Origin: Castellaniella defragrans_A
GTDB lineage: Bacteria > Pseudomonadota > Gammaproteobacteria > Burkholderiales > Burkholderiaceae_B
DNA: 59,829 nt
Strand: one strand, 5' to 3'
NCBI RefSeq assembly: GCF_040394755.1
Contig: NZ_JBEBRQ010000013.1
Shown: positions 10,687-20,245 of the stretch, piece by piece
Layout: each line of letters begins with the position of its first letter
How positions within the stretch are numbered: position 1 is the first letter of the stretch
Translations under genes and position numbers: made by a program
Notes under the pieces: generated by a model
Seen by the model: only the letters and a program-made list of their open reading frames with translations
Database searches by the model: none
Told to the model about the DNA's origin: nothing

Positions 10687-13566
10687 ATGTCTACGGAACA
10701 AGAGCTCCAATCTAATTCCTATCTTTTCGGCGCCAACGCCCCCTACGTAGAAGACCTCTACGAGTCCTATCTGGACAATCCGGGTTCCATCCCGGATCAG
10801 TGGCGCAACTACTTCGACCAGCTCCAGCACCAGCCCGCCGCCGATGGCCGCGAGGCCACGCGCGATCAGGCTCATGCGCCGATCGTCGCCTCGTTCGCCC
10901 AACGCGCCCGTGAAAACAGCTTCACCGTGCGGCCGGCGCAGGCGTCGGACCAGGCGCTGGCGATCGCCGGCAAGCAGGTCTATGTCCAGTCCATCATCGC
11001 CGCGTATCGTTCCCTGGGCTCGCGCCTGGCCGAACTCGATCCGCTCAAGCGCCGCGACCGCCCCGATATCCCCGAGCTGGATCCGGTGTTCTATGGTTTG
11101 ACCGAGGCCGACCTGGACCAGGTCTATTCGGCCACCAACACCTATTTCACCAAGGCCGACACGATGACCCTGAGGGACATCCTCAAGGCCTTGCGCGACA
11201 CCTATTGCCAGAACGTCGGCGCCGAATTCATGCATATTTCGGACCCGGCGGTGAAACGCTGGATCCAGGAACGCCTGGAATCCACGCTGGGCATGCCCGA
11301 ATACTCCACCGAGCAAAAGCGCCACATTCTGCGCCAGGTGACCGAGGCCGAGGGCCTCGAACGTTTTCTGCATACCAAATACGTCGGCCAGAAACGCTTT
11401 TCCCTCGAGGGCGGCGAGAGTTTCATCGCCGCCATGGACGAGGTGGTCAACCATGCAGGTGACAACGGCGTCCAGGAAATCGTGGTCGGCATGGCCCACC
11501 GGGGCCGCCTGAACATGCTGGTCAACATCATGGGCAAGATGCCCGGCGACCTGTTTGCCGAGTTCGAGGGCAAGCACAGCCAGGCCCTGAGCGACGGCGA
11601 CGTCAAGTACCACAACGGTTTTTCCAGCGACCTGTCCACCCGCGGTGGTCCGGTCCATCTTTCGCTGGCATTCAACCCCTCGCACCTCGAGATCGTCAAC
11701 CCCGTGGTCGAGGGCAGCGTGCGCGCCCGCCAGGATCGCCGCAACGACGAGGAGGGTCTGCAGGTCCTGCCCGTGCTGGTGCATGGCGACGCCGCTTTCG
11801 CCGGCCAGGGCGTGGTGATGGAAACCCTGAACCTGGCCCAGACCCGCGGCTACGGGACGGGCGGAACCCTGCACATCGTCATCAACAATCAGATCGGCTT
11901 CACGACTTCGGACCCGCGCGATACGCGCTCGACGCTGTACTGTACCGATGTGGTCAAGATGATCGAGGCGCCGGTATTCCACGTCAACGGCGACGATCCC
12001 GAGGCGGTGGTGTTCGTCACCCAGCTCGCCCTGGACTACCGCCAGCAGTTCCAGCATGACGTCGTGGTCGATATCGTGTGCTTCCGCAAGCTCGGCCACA
12101 ACGAGCAGGACACCCCCTCGCTGACCCAGCCCCTGATGTACAAGAGCATCGGCAAACACCCCGGCACGCGCAAGCTCTACGCCGACCGGCTGGTGGCGCA
12201 GGGCGTGCTGGCCGAGGCCGAGGCCGATCAGATGGTCAAGGACTACCGGCAGCTCATGGAGGACGGCCAGCATACGGTCGACCCCGTACTGACCGACTAC
12301 AAAAACAAATACTCCATCGACTGGTCGCCGTTCCTGGGGGCCAAATGGACCGATCAGGCCGACACCGGCGTTCCGGTGGCCGAGCTCACCCGCATCGGCG
12401 AAAAGCTCACCCAGGTTCCCGAGGGCTTCACGGTTCACCCGCTGGTCAGCAAACTGCTGAATGATCGGCGCGCCATGGCGCGCGGCGAGCACCCGGTCGA
12501 CTGGGGGATGGGCGAGCACCTGGCCTTCGCGACGCTGGTCGCCAATGGCTATGCGGTTCGCATCACCGGGCAGGATTCGGGGCGCGGCACCTTCACGCAC
12601 CGCCATGCCGTGCTGCACGATCAAAAGCGCGAGCGCTGGGACGATGGCACCTATATCCCGCTGCAGAACGTCTCCGACAACCAGGCGACCTTCACCGTCA
12701 TCGACTCGGTGCTGTCCGAGGCGGCGGTCCTGGGCTTCGAGTACGGCTACGCCACGGCCGAGCCCAATGTACTGACCATCTGGGAGGCCCAGTTCGGCGA
12801 CTTCGCCAACGGCGCCCAGGTCGTGATCGACCAGTTCATCAGCTCGGGCGAGGCCAAGTGGGGCCGCCAGTGCGGCCTGACGCTGATGCTGCCGCATGGC
12901 TACGAAGGGCAGGGTCCCGAGCACTCCTCGGCCCGCATCGAGCGTTTCCTGCAACTGTGCGCGGACAACAACATGCAGGTGGTGCAGCCGACCAACGGCG
13001 CCCAGATTTACCACGTGCTGCGGCGCCAGATGATCCGGCCCTTCCGCAAGCCGCTGGTGATCTTCACCCCCAAGTCCCTGCTGCGCAACAAGGATGCCAC
13101 CTCGCCTCTCGAGGATCTGGCCCAGGGCGGGTTCAAGTCGGTGATCGGCGAGACGAACCCGGACATCGTGCCCTCCGAGGTCAAGCGCGTCCTGGTGTGC
13201 TCGGGCAAGGTCTACTACGATCTGATTCACGCCCGCGCCGACCAGGGCCGCAAGGACGTCGCCATCCTGCGCATCGAGCAGCTCTATCCCTTCGCGCACA
13301 AGTCCTTTCAGGCCGAGATGCAGAAATACGCCAATGCCAACGAGCTCGTGTGGGTGCAGGACGAGCCGCAGAACCAGGGCCCCTGGTTCTACGTTCAGCA
13401 CCACCTCTACGAGAACATGACCGACGGGCAGAAGCTCGGCTACGCCGGCCGTCCGGCGTCGGCGTCGCCGGCCGTGGGCTATCTGGCCAAGCACCAGGAA
13501 CAGCAGCGCAATCTGATCGAGCAGGCCTTCTCGGCCAAGCTGAAAAGCTTTTCATTGATCAAATGA
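10687..13566 (+). CDS. sucA: 2-oxoglutarate dehydrogenase E1 component
   Basis: Thiamin-diphosphate E1 of the 2-oxoglutarate dehydrogenase complex (odhA in Bordetella-like genomes), 959 residues, typical length. It decarboxylates 2-oxoglutarate and succinylates the lipoyl group of E2. Conserved blocks include DGDVKYHNGFSSD, NPSHLEIVNPVVEG, the ThDP/metal region HVNGDDPEAV, HNEQDTPSLTQPLMY and EGQGPEHSSARIERFLQL. ATG 10687 is chosen because GAGGTGAAG lies at good spacing; a GTG four codons upstream is less likely. sucB follows after 48 nt. Confidence 0.97.
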   Translation: MSTEQELQSNSYLFGANAPYVEDLYESYLDNPGSIPDQWRNYFDQLQHQPAADGREATRDQAHAPIVASFAQRARENSFTVRPAQASDQALAIAGKQVYVQSIIAAYRSLGSRLAELDPLKRRDRPDIPELDPVFYGLTEADLDQVYSATNTYFTKADTMTLRDILKALRDTYCQNVGAEFMHISDPAVKRWIQERLESTLGMPEYSTEQKRHILRQVTEAEGLERFLHTKYVGQKRFSLEGGESFIAAMDEVVNHAGDNGVQEIVVGMAHRGRLNMLVNIMGKMPGDLFAEFEGKHSQALSDGDVKYHNGFSSDLSTRGGPVHLSLAFNPSHLEIVNPVVEGSVRARQDRRNDEEGLQVLPVLVHGDAAFAGQGVVMETLNLAQTRGYGTGGTLHIVINNQIGFTTSDPRDTRSTLYCTDVVKMIEAPVFHVNGDDPEAVVFVTQLALDYRQQFQHDVVVDIVCFRKLGHNEQDTPSLTQPLMYKSIGKHPGTRKLYADRLVAQGVLAEAEADQMVKDYRQLMEDGQHTVDPVLTDYKNKYSIDWSPFLGAKWTDQADTGVPVAELTRIGEKLTQVPEGFTVHPLVSKLLNDRRAMARGEHPVDWGMGEHLAFATLVANGYAVRITGQDSGRGTFTHRHAVLHDQKRERWDDGTYIPLQNVSDNQATFTVIDSVLSEAAVLGFEYGYATAEPNVLTIWEAQFGDFANGAQVVIDQFISSGEAKWGRQCGLTLMLPHGYEGQGPEHSSARIERFLQLCADNNMQVVQPTNGAQIYHVLRRQMIRPFRKPLVIFTPKSLLRNKDATSPLEDLAQGGFKSVIGETNPDIVPSEVKRVLVCSGKVYYDLIHARADQGRKDVAILRIEQLYPFAHKSFQAEMQKYANANELVWVQDEPQNQGPWFYVQHHLYENMTDGQKLGYAGRPASASPAVGYLAKHQEQQRNLIEQAFSAKLKSFSLIK

Positions 13567-13614
13567 CACGATCGCCGACACGCGAACACTAATAGATAGA
13601 ACGGAATACATACC

Positions 13615-14817
13615 ATGGCCATTACCGAAGTCCTCGTGCCTCAACTCTCCGAGTCGATTTCCGAAGCAACCCTGCTCAACTGGAAAAAACAGCCCGGCGA
13701 AGCCGTCGAGGCCGATGAAATCCTCATCGAGGTCGAAACCGATAAAGTCGTGCTGGAGGTCCCCGCGCCGTCCGCGGGCGTGCTGACGGAAATCGTCAAG
13801 GGCGACGGCAGCACCGTCGTCTCCGGCGAAGTCCTGGCGCGGATCGACACCACCGCCAAGCCGTCGGTTGCCGCGGCGGCCGCTGCGGCGCCCGCCGCCG
13901 CTCCGGCGGCAGTTCAGGCCGAGGCGCCCAAGCCGGCCAAATCAGCCGTGGCCTCGCCCGCCGCGGGCAAGATCCTCTCGGAAAAGGGCATCGATCCGGC
14001 GACCGTCGAGGGCACGGGCCGGGGCGGCCGCGTGACCAAGGGCGATGCGCTCGGGGCCTCGTCCGCTCCCGCCGCAGCGGCCGCCGTTGCCGTGCCGGCG
14101 CCCGTGGGCCTGGATGGCCGTCCCGAGCAACGCGTGCCCATGAGCCGCCTGCGCGCCCGGGTCGCCGAGCGCCTGTTGCAGTCCCAGGCCGAGAACGCCA
14201 TCCTGACCACGTTCAACGAGGTCAATATGCAGGCCATCATGGACCTGCGCAAGCACTACAAGGACCAGTTCGAGAAAGAGCATGGCGTCAAGCTCGGCTT
14301 CACGTCCTTCTTCGTCAAGGCCGCAGTCGCCGCCCTCAAGCGCTATCCTGTCGTCAACGCCTCGGTCGATGGCAAGGACATCATCTACCACGGCTACTTC
14401 GACATCGGCATCGCGGTCGGCAGCCCGCGCGGCCTGGTGGTCCCGATCCTGCGCAACGCCGACCAGCTCTCGATCGCCGAGATCGAAAAGCAGATCGCTG
14501 ATTTCGGCCGCCGCGCCCAGGACGGCAAGCTCGGCCTCGAGGAACTCACCGGCGGGACTTTCTCGATCTCGAACGGCGGCGTGTTCGGCTCGATGCTGTC
14601 GACCCCGATCATCAATCCGCCGCAGTCGGCCATCCTCGGCATTCATGCCACCAAGGATCGTCCGGTCGCGGAAAACGGCCAGGTGGTGATCCGTCCGATG
14701 AACTATCTCGCCTTGTCCTACGACCACCGCATCATCGACGGCCGCGAGGCCGTCCTGGCCCTGGTGGCCATGAAGGAAGCCCTCGAGGACCCGCAGCGCC
14801 TGCTGCTCGGGGTCTGA
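13615..14817 (+). CDS. sucB: 2-oxoglutarate dehydrogenase E2, dihydrolipoyl succinyltransferase
   Basis: Core of the 2-oxoglutarate dehydrogenase complex, 400 residues. There is one lipoyl domain (residues 1 to about 77) with the acceptor Lys44 in VETDKVVLEV. An Ala/Pro-rich linker leads to a peripheral-subunit-binding domain (about 113-147, AAGKILSEKGIDPATV). The acyltransferase domain has the catalytic motif SYDHRIIDGREAV with His371 and Asp375. The gene stands between E1 and E3 of the same complex, in the usual operon order. Confidence 0.97.
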   Translation: MAITEVLVPQLSESISEATLLNWKKQPGEAVEADEILIEVETDKVVLEVPAPSAGVLTEIVKGDGSTVVSGEVLARIDTTAKPSVAAAAAAAPAAAPAAVQAEAPKPAKSAVASPAAGKILSEKGIDPATVEGTGRGGRVTKGDALGASSAPAAAAAVAVPAPVGLDGRPEQRVPMSRLRARVAERLLQSQAENAILTTFNEVNMQAIMDLRKHYKDQFEKEHGVKLGFTSFFVKAAVAALKRYPVVNASVDGKDIIYHGYFDIGIAVGSPRGLVVPILRNADQLSIAEIEKQIADFGRRAQDGKLGLEELTGGTFSISNGGVFGSMLSTPIINPPQSAILGIHATKDRPVAENGQVVIRPMNYLALSYDHRIIDGREAVLALVAMKEALEDPQRLLLGV

Positions 14818-14944
14818 GTCTGCTTTCCGCAGCGCGCGCCCAGCGCTCCTGGCCGGCGGTCCGCCGGGGGTGCCGGGGTGTGTCCTTCCGGTGCGCCCCG
14901 GCCTTGGCCGGGCGCCGCGCCGAACCCTATTTGTGAGTACAGTC

Positions 14945-16372
14945 ATGGCAAAACAATTCGATGTGATCGTGATCGGCGCGGGCCCCGGCGGCTATATCGC
15001 CGCGATCCGGGCCGCCCAGCTCGGCCTGTCGGTGGCCTGCGTGGATGCGTGGTCCAATGCGGCGGGCAAACCCGCTCCCGGCGGCACCTGCACCAATGTC
15101 GGCTGCATTCCGTCCAAGGCCCTGTTGCAGTCTTCCGAGCATTTCGAGCAGGTCAATCATCATCTGGGCGATCATGGGATCCAGGTCAAGGGCGTCAGCC
15201 TCGATCTGGCCAAGCTGATCGGCCGCAAGGATGCGGTCGTCAAACAAAACAATGACGGCATTCTGTACCTGTTGAAAAAGAACAAGGTGTCTTTTTTCCA
15301 CGGCACCGGCGCCCTGGCCGCCAAGACCGATTTCGGCTGGCTGGTCAAGGTTTCCGGCAAGAGCGACGACGAGCTCGAAGGCCGCCACGTGATCGTGGCG
15401 ACCGGCTCCAGCGCCCGCGAACTGCCGGGCGTGCCTTTCGACGAGACGCAGATCCTGTCCAATGACGGCGCCCTGCGCATTCCCGTGGTGCCCAAAAAGC
15501 TCGGCATCATCGGCGCGGGCGTGATCGGCCTGGAAATGGGCAGCGTGTGGCGCCGCCTGGGCGCCGAGGTCACCATCCTCGAGGCCATGCCCGATTTCCT
15601 CGCCGCCGTCGATCAGGACGTGGCCAAGGAGGCGCGCAAGGCCTTCGACAGGCAGGGGCTGAACATCCAGACCGGCGTGCGCATCGGCGAGGTCAAGACC
15701 TCGGCCAAGGGGGTCGCCATCGCCTATACCGACGCCGCGGGCGCCGAGCAGAAACTCTCGGTCAGCCATCTGATCGTCTCGATCGGCCGCGTGCCCAACA
15801 CCCAGGGCCTGGGCGCCGACGTCGTCGGCCTGAAGCTCGACGAACGCGGCTTCGTGGTCGTGGACGAGGATTGCCGCAGCAACCTCGCGAATGTCTGGGC
15901 GGTGGGCGATGTGGTGCGCGGCCCGATGCTGGCGCACAAGGCCGAGGAGGAAGGCGTGGCGGTCGCCGAGCGCATCGCCGGCCAGCACGGCCATGTGAAT
16001 TTCGACACGATTCCCTGGGTGATCTACACCTCGCCCGAGGTTGCCTGGGTGGGCAAGACCGAGCAGGCGCTCAAGGCCGACGGCCGCGAGTACAAGGCGG
16101 GCAGCTTCCCCTTCATGGCCAATGGCCGCGCGCGCGCGCTGGGCGACACCACCGGCTTCGTCAAGATCCTGGCCGATGCCCGGACTGACGAGGTCCTGGG
16201 CGTGCACATCGTCGGCCCCCTGGCTTCCGAGCTGATCGCCGAGGCGGTGACCATCATGGAATTCCGTGGCGCGGCCGAGGACATTGCCCGCATCTGCCAC
16301 GCGCATCCCACCCTGTCCGAAGCCGTCAAAGAAGCCGCGCTCGCGGTCGACAAGCGCACGCTGAACCTGTGA
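14945..16372 (+). CDS. lpdA: Dihydrolipoyl dehydrogenase (E3)
   Basis: FAD and NAD-dependent flavoenzyme of 475 residues that re-oxidises the dihydrolipoyl group of SucB. Motifs are the FAD fold VIGAGPGGY, the redox-active disulfide GGTCTNVGCIPSK, the NAD fold GIIGAGVIGLEMG and the C-terminal HAHPTLSE catalytic His/Glu pair. The start at 14945 fits the family N-terminus (MAKQFDVIVIG). The 127-nt gap after sucB contains a GC-rich inverted repeat near 14890-14911 but no T-run, so read-through from sucB is likely. Confidence 0.96.
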   Translation: MAKQFDVIVIGAGPGGYIAAIRAAQLGLSVACVDAWSNAAGKPAPGGTCTNVGCIPSKALLQSSEHFEQVNHHLGDHGIQVKGVSLDLAKLIGRKDAVVKQNNDGILYLLKKNKVSFFHGTGALAAKTDFGWLVKVSGKSDDELEGRHVIVATGSSARELPGVPFDETQILSNDGALRIPVVPKKLGIIGAGVIGLEMGSVWRRLGAEVTILEAMPDFLAAVDQDVAKEARKAFDRQGLNIQTGVRIGEVKTSAKGVAIAYTDAAGAEQKLSVSHLIVSIGRVPNTQGLGADVVGLKLDERGFVVVDEDCRSNLANVWAVGDVVRGPMLAHKAEEEGVAVAERIAGQHGHVNFDTIPWVIYTSPEVAWVGKTEQALKADGREYKAGSFPFMANGRARALGDTTGFVKILADARTDEVLGVHIVGPLASELIAEAVTIMEFRGAAEDIARICHAHPTLSEAVKEAALAVDKRTLNL

Positions 16373-16382
16373 TCCGTCCGGC

Positions 16383-17474
16383 ATGAATGTCCGGGAGTAC
16401 TACGAGGAAGCCCTGCGCGAGCGGGGCTTCATCGCCGACGCGGCCCAGCGGGCGGCCGTCGAACGGCTGCAGCGCTACTACGATGACTGGATCGAGTTCA
16501 AGCGGCAGCGTTCCAGCCCTCTGAAAAAGCTCTTTCGCCATCCGGCGGTGCCGCGCGGCGTGTACATGTGGGGCGGGGTGGGGCGCGGCAAGAGTTTCCT
16601 GATGGATGCGTTCTACCTGACGGTGCCCGTCAAGCGCAAGACGCGCCTGCACTTCCATGAGTTCATGCGCGGCACGCACCGCGAACTGCGCGAGGTCAGT
16701 GGCGAGGCCGACCCCCTGGACCACGTGGCGCGCAAGGTGGCCCGGCGCTATCGCCTGATCTGCTTCGACGAGTTTCACGTGTCGGACGTGGCCGATGCCA
16801 TGATCCTCCATCGCCTGCTGTCCAAGCTGTTCGAGTACGGCACCTCGTTCGTCATGACCTCGAACTACGAGCCCTCCACCTTGTATCCGGACGGCCTGCA
16901 CCGGGACCGCATCCTGCCCGCGATCGAGCTGATCAAGGAGCGGATGGACGTGATGAATGTGGATGCCGGCACGGACTACCGCCGCCGCACGCTTTCGGCC
17001 CTGCGCACCTACCTCACGCCCATCACGGCGGCGACGCACGACGAATTGCGCGAGGCTTTCGAGCGGCTGGCGGATACGGCGGCGCAAAAGCCGGTGCTGA
17101 CCATCGAAAACCGGCAGATCCAGGCCCAGGCCCTGGCGGGCACGGTGGTCTGGTTCGATTTCGCGACCCTCTGCGGCGGGCCGCGCTCGCAGAACGACTA
17201 CCTCGAACTGGTCGACAGGTTCCAGACGGTGATCCTGTCGGACGTTCCGCGCATGGCGCCGCGCCAGGCCTCCGAGGCGCGGCGATTCACCTGGCTCGTG
17301 GACGTACTCTACGATCACAAGGTCAAGCTCATCATGTCCGCGCAATGCCCCGCCGACGAGTTATATACTCAGGGTCCGATGTCCAACGAATTCCACCGCA
17401 CCGTTTCGCGCCTGATGGAAATGCAGTCGCGCGAATACCTGGACGCAGAGCGCCGGGCGGCGGTGACGCTCTGA
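16383..17474 (+). CDS. zapE: Cell division protein ZapE (AFG1-like ATPase)
   Basis: P-loop ATPase of 363 residues, homologous to E. coli ZapE, which acts at the division ring, and to mitochondrial AFG1. Walker A is GGVGRGKS near residue 63, Walker B is LICFDEFHVSD, and the family block HFHEFMRGTH lies between them. It starts 11 nt after lpdA and is commonly found behind the 2-oxoglutarate dehydrogenase genes in this group. Function is inferred from the family. Confidence 0.93.
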   Translation: MNVREYYEEALRERGFIADAAQRAAVERLQRYYDDWIEFKRQRSSPLKKLFRHPAVPRGVYMWGGVGRGKSFLMDAFYLTVPVKRKTRLHFHEFMRGTHRELREVSGEADPLDHVARKVARRYRLICFDEFHVSDVADAMILHRLLSKLFEYGTSFVMTSNYEPSTLYPDGLHRDRILPAIELIKERMDVMNVDAGTDYRRRTLSALRTYLTPITAATHDELREAFERLADTAAQKPVLTIENRQIQAQALAGTVVWFDFATLCGGPRSQNDYLELVDRFQTVILSDVPRMAPRQASEARRFTWLVDVLYDHKVKLIMSAQCPADELYTQGPMSNEFHRTVSRLMEMQSREYLDAERRAAVTL

Positions 17475-17518
17475 CGATCCGGATTTTCCGCGCAGTTCAG
17501 TCAACAGGCTCCAATCGC

Positions 17519-18844
17519 ATGACCATTCCCACCACGACGCGTGTCCTCACCGGCATCACGACTTCCGGCACTCCTCACCTGGGCAACTACGCGGGCGCAA
17601 TCCGTCCTGCCATCCAGTCCAGCACCCAGCCCGGCGTGGACGCCTTCTTTTTCCTGGCCGACTATCATGCGCTGATCAAGTGCGACGATCCGGCCCGCAT
17701 CGCCCGCTCGCGCCTCGAAATCGCCGCGACCTGGCTCGCCGCCGGCCTGGACCCGCAGCGCGTCACGTTTTATCGGCAGTCCGACATTCCCGAGATCCCC
17801 GAGTTGTGCTGGATGCTGACCTGCGTCACGGCCAAGGGCCTGATGAACCGGGCCCACGCCTACAAGGCCTCGGTCGATGCCAATGTGGCCAAGGCAGTCG
17901 ATCCGGACGACGGCGTGACCATGGGCCTGTTCTCCTATCCCGTGCTGATGGCCGCCGACATCCTGATGTTCAATGCGCATCGGGTGCCGGTTGGCCGCGA
18001 CCAGATCCAGCATCTCGAAATGACGCGCGACATCGCCCAGCGCTTCAACCACCTGTATGGCCGGGGCGAGGCGCTGTTCGTGCTGCCCGAGGTGCAGATC
18101 GACGCGGAGGTCGCCACCCTGCCGGGCCTGGACGGGCGCAAGATGTCCAAGAGCTACAACAATACGATTCCGCTGTTCGAGGGCGGCGCCAAGGCATTGA
18201 AGGCGGCGGTGGCGCAGATCGTCACCGACTCGCGCCTGCCCGGCGAGCCCAAGGATGCCGAGGCTTCGCACCTGTATACGCTGTACCGGGCGTTTGCCGC
18301 GCCGGACGAGGCCGTGGCGTTTCGTGCGGCCCTGGAGGGCGGCCTCGGATGGGGCGAGGCCAAGCAGGCCTTGTGCGAGCGGATCGAAACACAGATCGGT
18401 CCCATGCGCGAGCGCTACGCCGACCTGATGGCGGACCCCGGCCGGATCGATGAAATCCTGGGCGCCGGCGCCGAAAAGGCGCGCCGCCTGGCCGTTCCCT
18501 TCATGGAGCGGTTGCGCGAGGCTGTCGGCCTGCGCCAGCCCGCAGTGGCGGCCCGGACCGCGCAGGCCAAGGCCGCGCGTGCGCGCCTGGTGTCGTTTCG
18601 CGACGCGGACGGGCGCTTTCGCCAGCGGCTGTTCGGTGCCGACGGCGCGGAACTGCTGCTGACCGAGCCCTTCGACGACCCCAAGCGGCTGAACAGCCTG
18701 GGGCGGTCGTTTGTCGGACGGGATCTGTCCGCGTTGGCGGTTGGCGCCGACGGCCACATCAGCCTGGAGTCCGATGGACTGTGCTGGGCGCGCGTGCCGG
18801 CGGATCGTCTGGCGGCGGTTGGAGATGCCCTGGGCCGGCTTTGA
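17519..18844 (+). CDS. trpS: Tryptophanyl-tRNA synthetase
   Basis: Class I aminoacyl-tRNA synthetase charging tRNA-Trp, 441 residues. The HIGH-type motif is TPHLGN and the KMSKS loop is GRKMSKSYNN. It is about 100 residues longer than E. coli TrpS. The extra C-terminal part (about 365-441, SFRDADGRFRQRLFG region) is a small extra domain known from many betaproteobacterial TrpS proteins. ATG 17519 fits the family N-terminus; the frame is open further upstream, inside zapE, but that part is not coding. Confidence 0.95.
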   Translation: MTIPTTTRVLTGITTSGTPHLGNYAGAIRPAIQSSTQPGVDAFFFLADYHALIKCDDPARIARSRLEIAATWLAAGLDPQRVTFYRQSDIPEIPELCWMLTCVTAKGLMNRAHAYKASVDANVAKAVDPDDGVTMGLFSYPVLMAADILMFNAHRVPVGRDQIQHLEMTRDIAQRFNHLYGRGEALFVLPEVQIDAEVATLPGLDGRKMSKSYNNTIPLFEGGAKALKAAVAQIVTDSRLPGEPKDAEASHLYTLYRAFAAPDEAVAFRAALEGGLGWGEAKQALCERIETQIGPMRERYADLMADPGRIDEILGAGAEKARRLAVPFMERLREAVGLRQPAVAARTAQAKAARARLVSFRDADGRFRQRLFGADGAELLLTEPFDDPKRLNSLGRSFVGRDLSALAVGADGHISLESDGLCWARVPADRLAAVGDALGRL

Positions 18845-18888
18845 ATCCTTGATCCGCCTTGCGCGGCTCCTTTCAGTGTGAACAGGCC

Positions 18889-20154
18889 CTAGTCCGCCAT
18901 GGCGTCCTGGAGGATCGCCAGACCTTCCGCCAGCACATCATCGGGGATCGTCAGGGGAAACAGGAAACGGATGACGTTGCCGTAGGCGCCGCAGGTGAGC
19001 AAGATCAGTCCGCGCTCCAGGGCGCGGCGCTGGATGCGGGCGGTGGTGTCGGGGTCGGGTCGGCCGCTTTCGGGGTCGCGGAATTCCACGGCGATCATGG
19101 CGCCCAGCCCGCGGATTTCGGCCATGCGCGGATGCGCGAAGCCGGCCAGGGCCTGTCTCAGGCGCAGGCCCAGAGCCTCGGCCCGCGCGATCAGGCCTTC
19201 CTCATCGATCACATCCAGCACGGCCAGGGCGGAGGCGATCGCCAGCGGGTTGCCGGCGTAGGTACCCCCCAAGGACCCGCGTGGCGCGGCATCCATCAAG
19301 GCGGCCCGGCCGCAGACCCCGGACAGGGGCATGCCACCCGCCAGGCTCTTGGCCATGGTGATCAGGTCGGGCGTGACGCCCGAGTGCTCGATGGCGAACA
19401 TCCGTCCTGTGCGCGCGAAACCGGTCTGGACCTCATCGGCGATCAGCAGGATGCCGTGATCGTCGCAGCATTCGCGCAGGGCCCTCAGGAGTTCCGGTGG
19501 CGCGACGTTGAAGCCGCCTTCACCCTGGACCGGCTCGATGACGATCGCCGCCACTCGGTTTGGACTGATGTCTGCCTTGAACAGCAGATCCAGCGCCCGC
19601 AGGGAGTCCTGGGTCGTGATGCCGTCGAGCGGATTGGGGAAGGGGATGTGGTAGACCTCGGCCGGCAGCGGGCCAAAGTCCTGTTTGTAGGGGGCGACCT
19701 TGCCGGTCAGGGCCATGCCCATGAACGTGCGTCCGTGGAATGCGCCGGAAAAGGCGATGACGCCGGTACGACCGGTGGCGGCTCGGGCGATCTTGACGGC
19801 GTTTTCCAGGGCCTCGGCGCCGGTCGTGAAGAACGCGGTCTTTTTCGGATGGTCTCCTGGTGTCAGGCGGTTGATGCGTTCGGCCAGTTCCACATACGAA
19901 CCGTAAGGCGCCACCTGGAAGGCGGTATGGGTGAAGGCATCGAGCTGCGCGCGGATGGCGTCCACGATGCGCGGGTGGCGATGGCCGGTGTTGGCCACGG
20001 CGATGCCGGCCGCAAAATCGATGTAGCGCCGGCCCTCCACATCCCATAGTTCGGCGTTCAGGGCGCGGCTGGCATAGAAGTCACAGGCGATATTGATGCC
20101 GTTGGGGATGGCCGCATTCTTGCGCGCCAGCCAGTCCTGGTTGAGTTCTGTCAT
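18889..20154 (-). CDS. gabT: 4-aminobutyrate / 5-aminovalerate-type aminotransferase
   Basis: PLP-dependent class III aminotransferase of 421 residues that moves an omega-amino group to 2-oxoglutarate. Motifs are the cofactor region GAEALENAVKIAR, IADEVQTGFARTG and the PLP lysine in TMAKSLAGGMPLSG. ATG 20154 is preceded by GGAGACAAGC; an in-frame start 16 codons upstream is less likely. The divergent MocR-type gene suggests GabR-like control. With glutaryl-CoA dehydrogenase nearby, the substrate could be GABA or 5-aminovalerate (DavT-like). No semialdehyde dehydrogenase gene is adjacent. Confidence 0.9.
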   Translation of the reverse strand: MTELNQDWLARKNAAIPNGINIACDFYASRALNAELWDVEGRRYIDFAAGIAVANTGHRHPRIVDAIRAQLDAFTHTAFQVAPYGSYVELAERINRLTPGDHPKKTAFFTTGAEALENAVKIARAATGRTGVIAFSGAFHGRTFMGMALTGKVAPYKQDFGPLPAEVYHIPFPNPLDGITTQDSLRALDLLFKADISPNRVAAIVIEPVQGEGGFNVAPPELLRALRECCDDHGILLIADEVQTGFARTGRMFAIEHSGVTPDLITMAKSLAGGMPLSGVCGRAALMDAAPRGSLGGTYAGNPLAIASALAVLDVIDEEGLIARAEALGLRLRQALAGFAHPRMAEIRGLGAMIAVEFRDPESGRPDPDTTARIQRRALERGLILLTCGAYGNVIRFLFPLTIPDDVLAEGLAILQDAMAD

Positions 20155-20245
20155 GCTTGTCTCCGTATTGTGGGGTGAGTGTTTCCACTCTGTTTTTTTC
20201 AATATACTAGCCTTTTGGTCTGCTAAATAGATCCATTTTCACAAA

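Noticed and set aside
10378..13494. Open frame antisense to sucA that would extend malic enzyme to about 1800 residues
   Set aside because: It mirrors the codon pattern of sucA on the other strand. MaeB has a clear start with AGGAG at 10377 and the normal family length.
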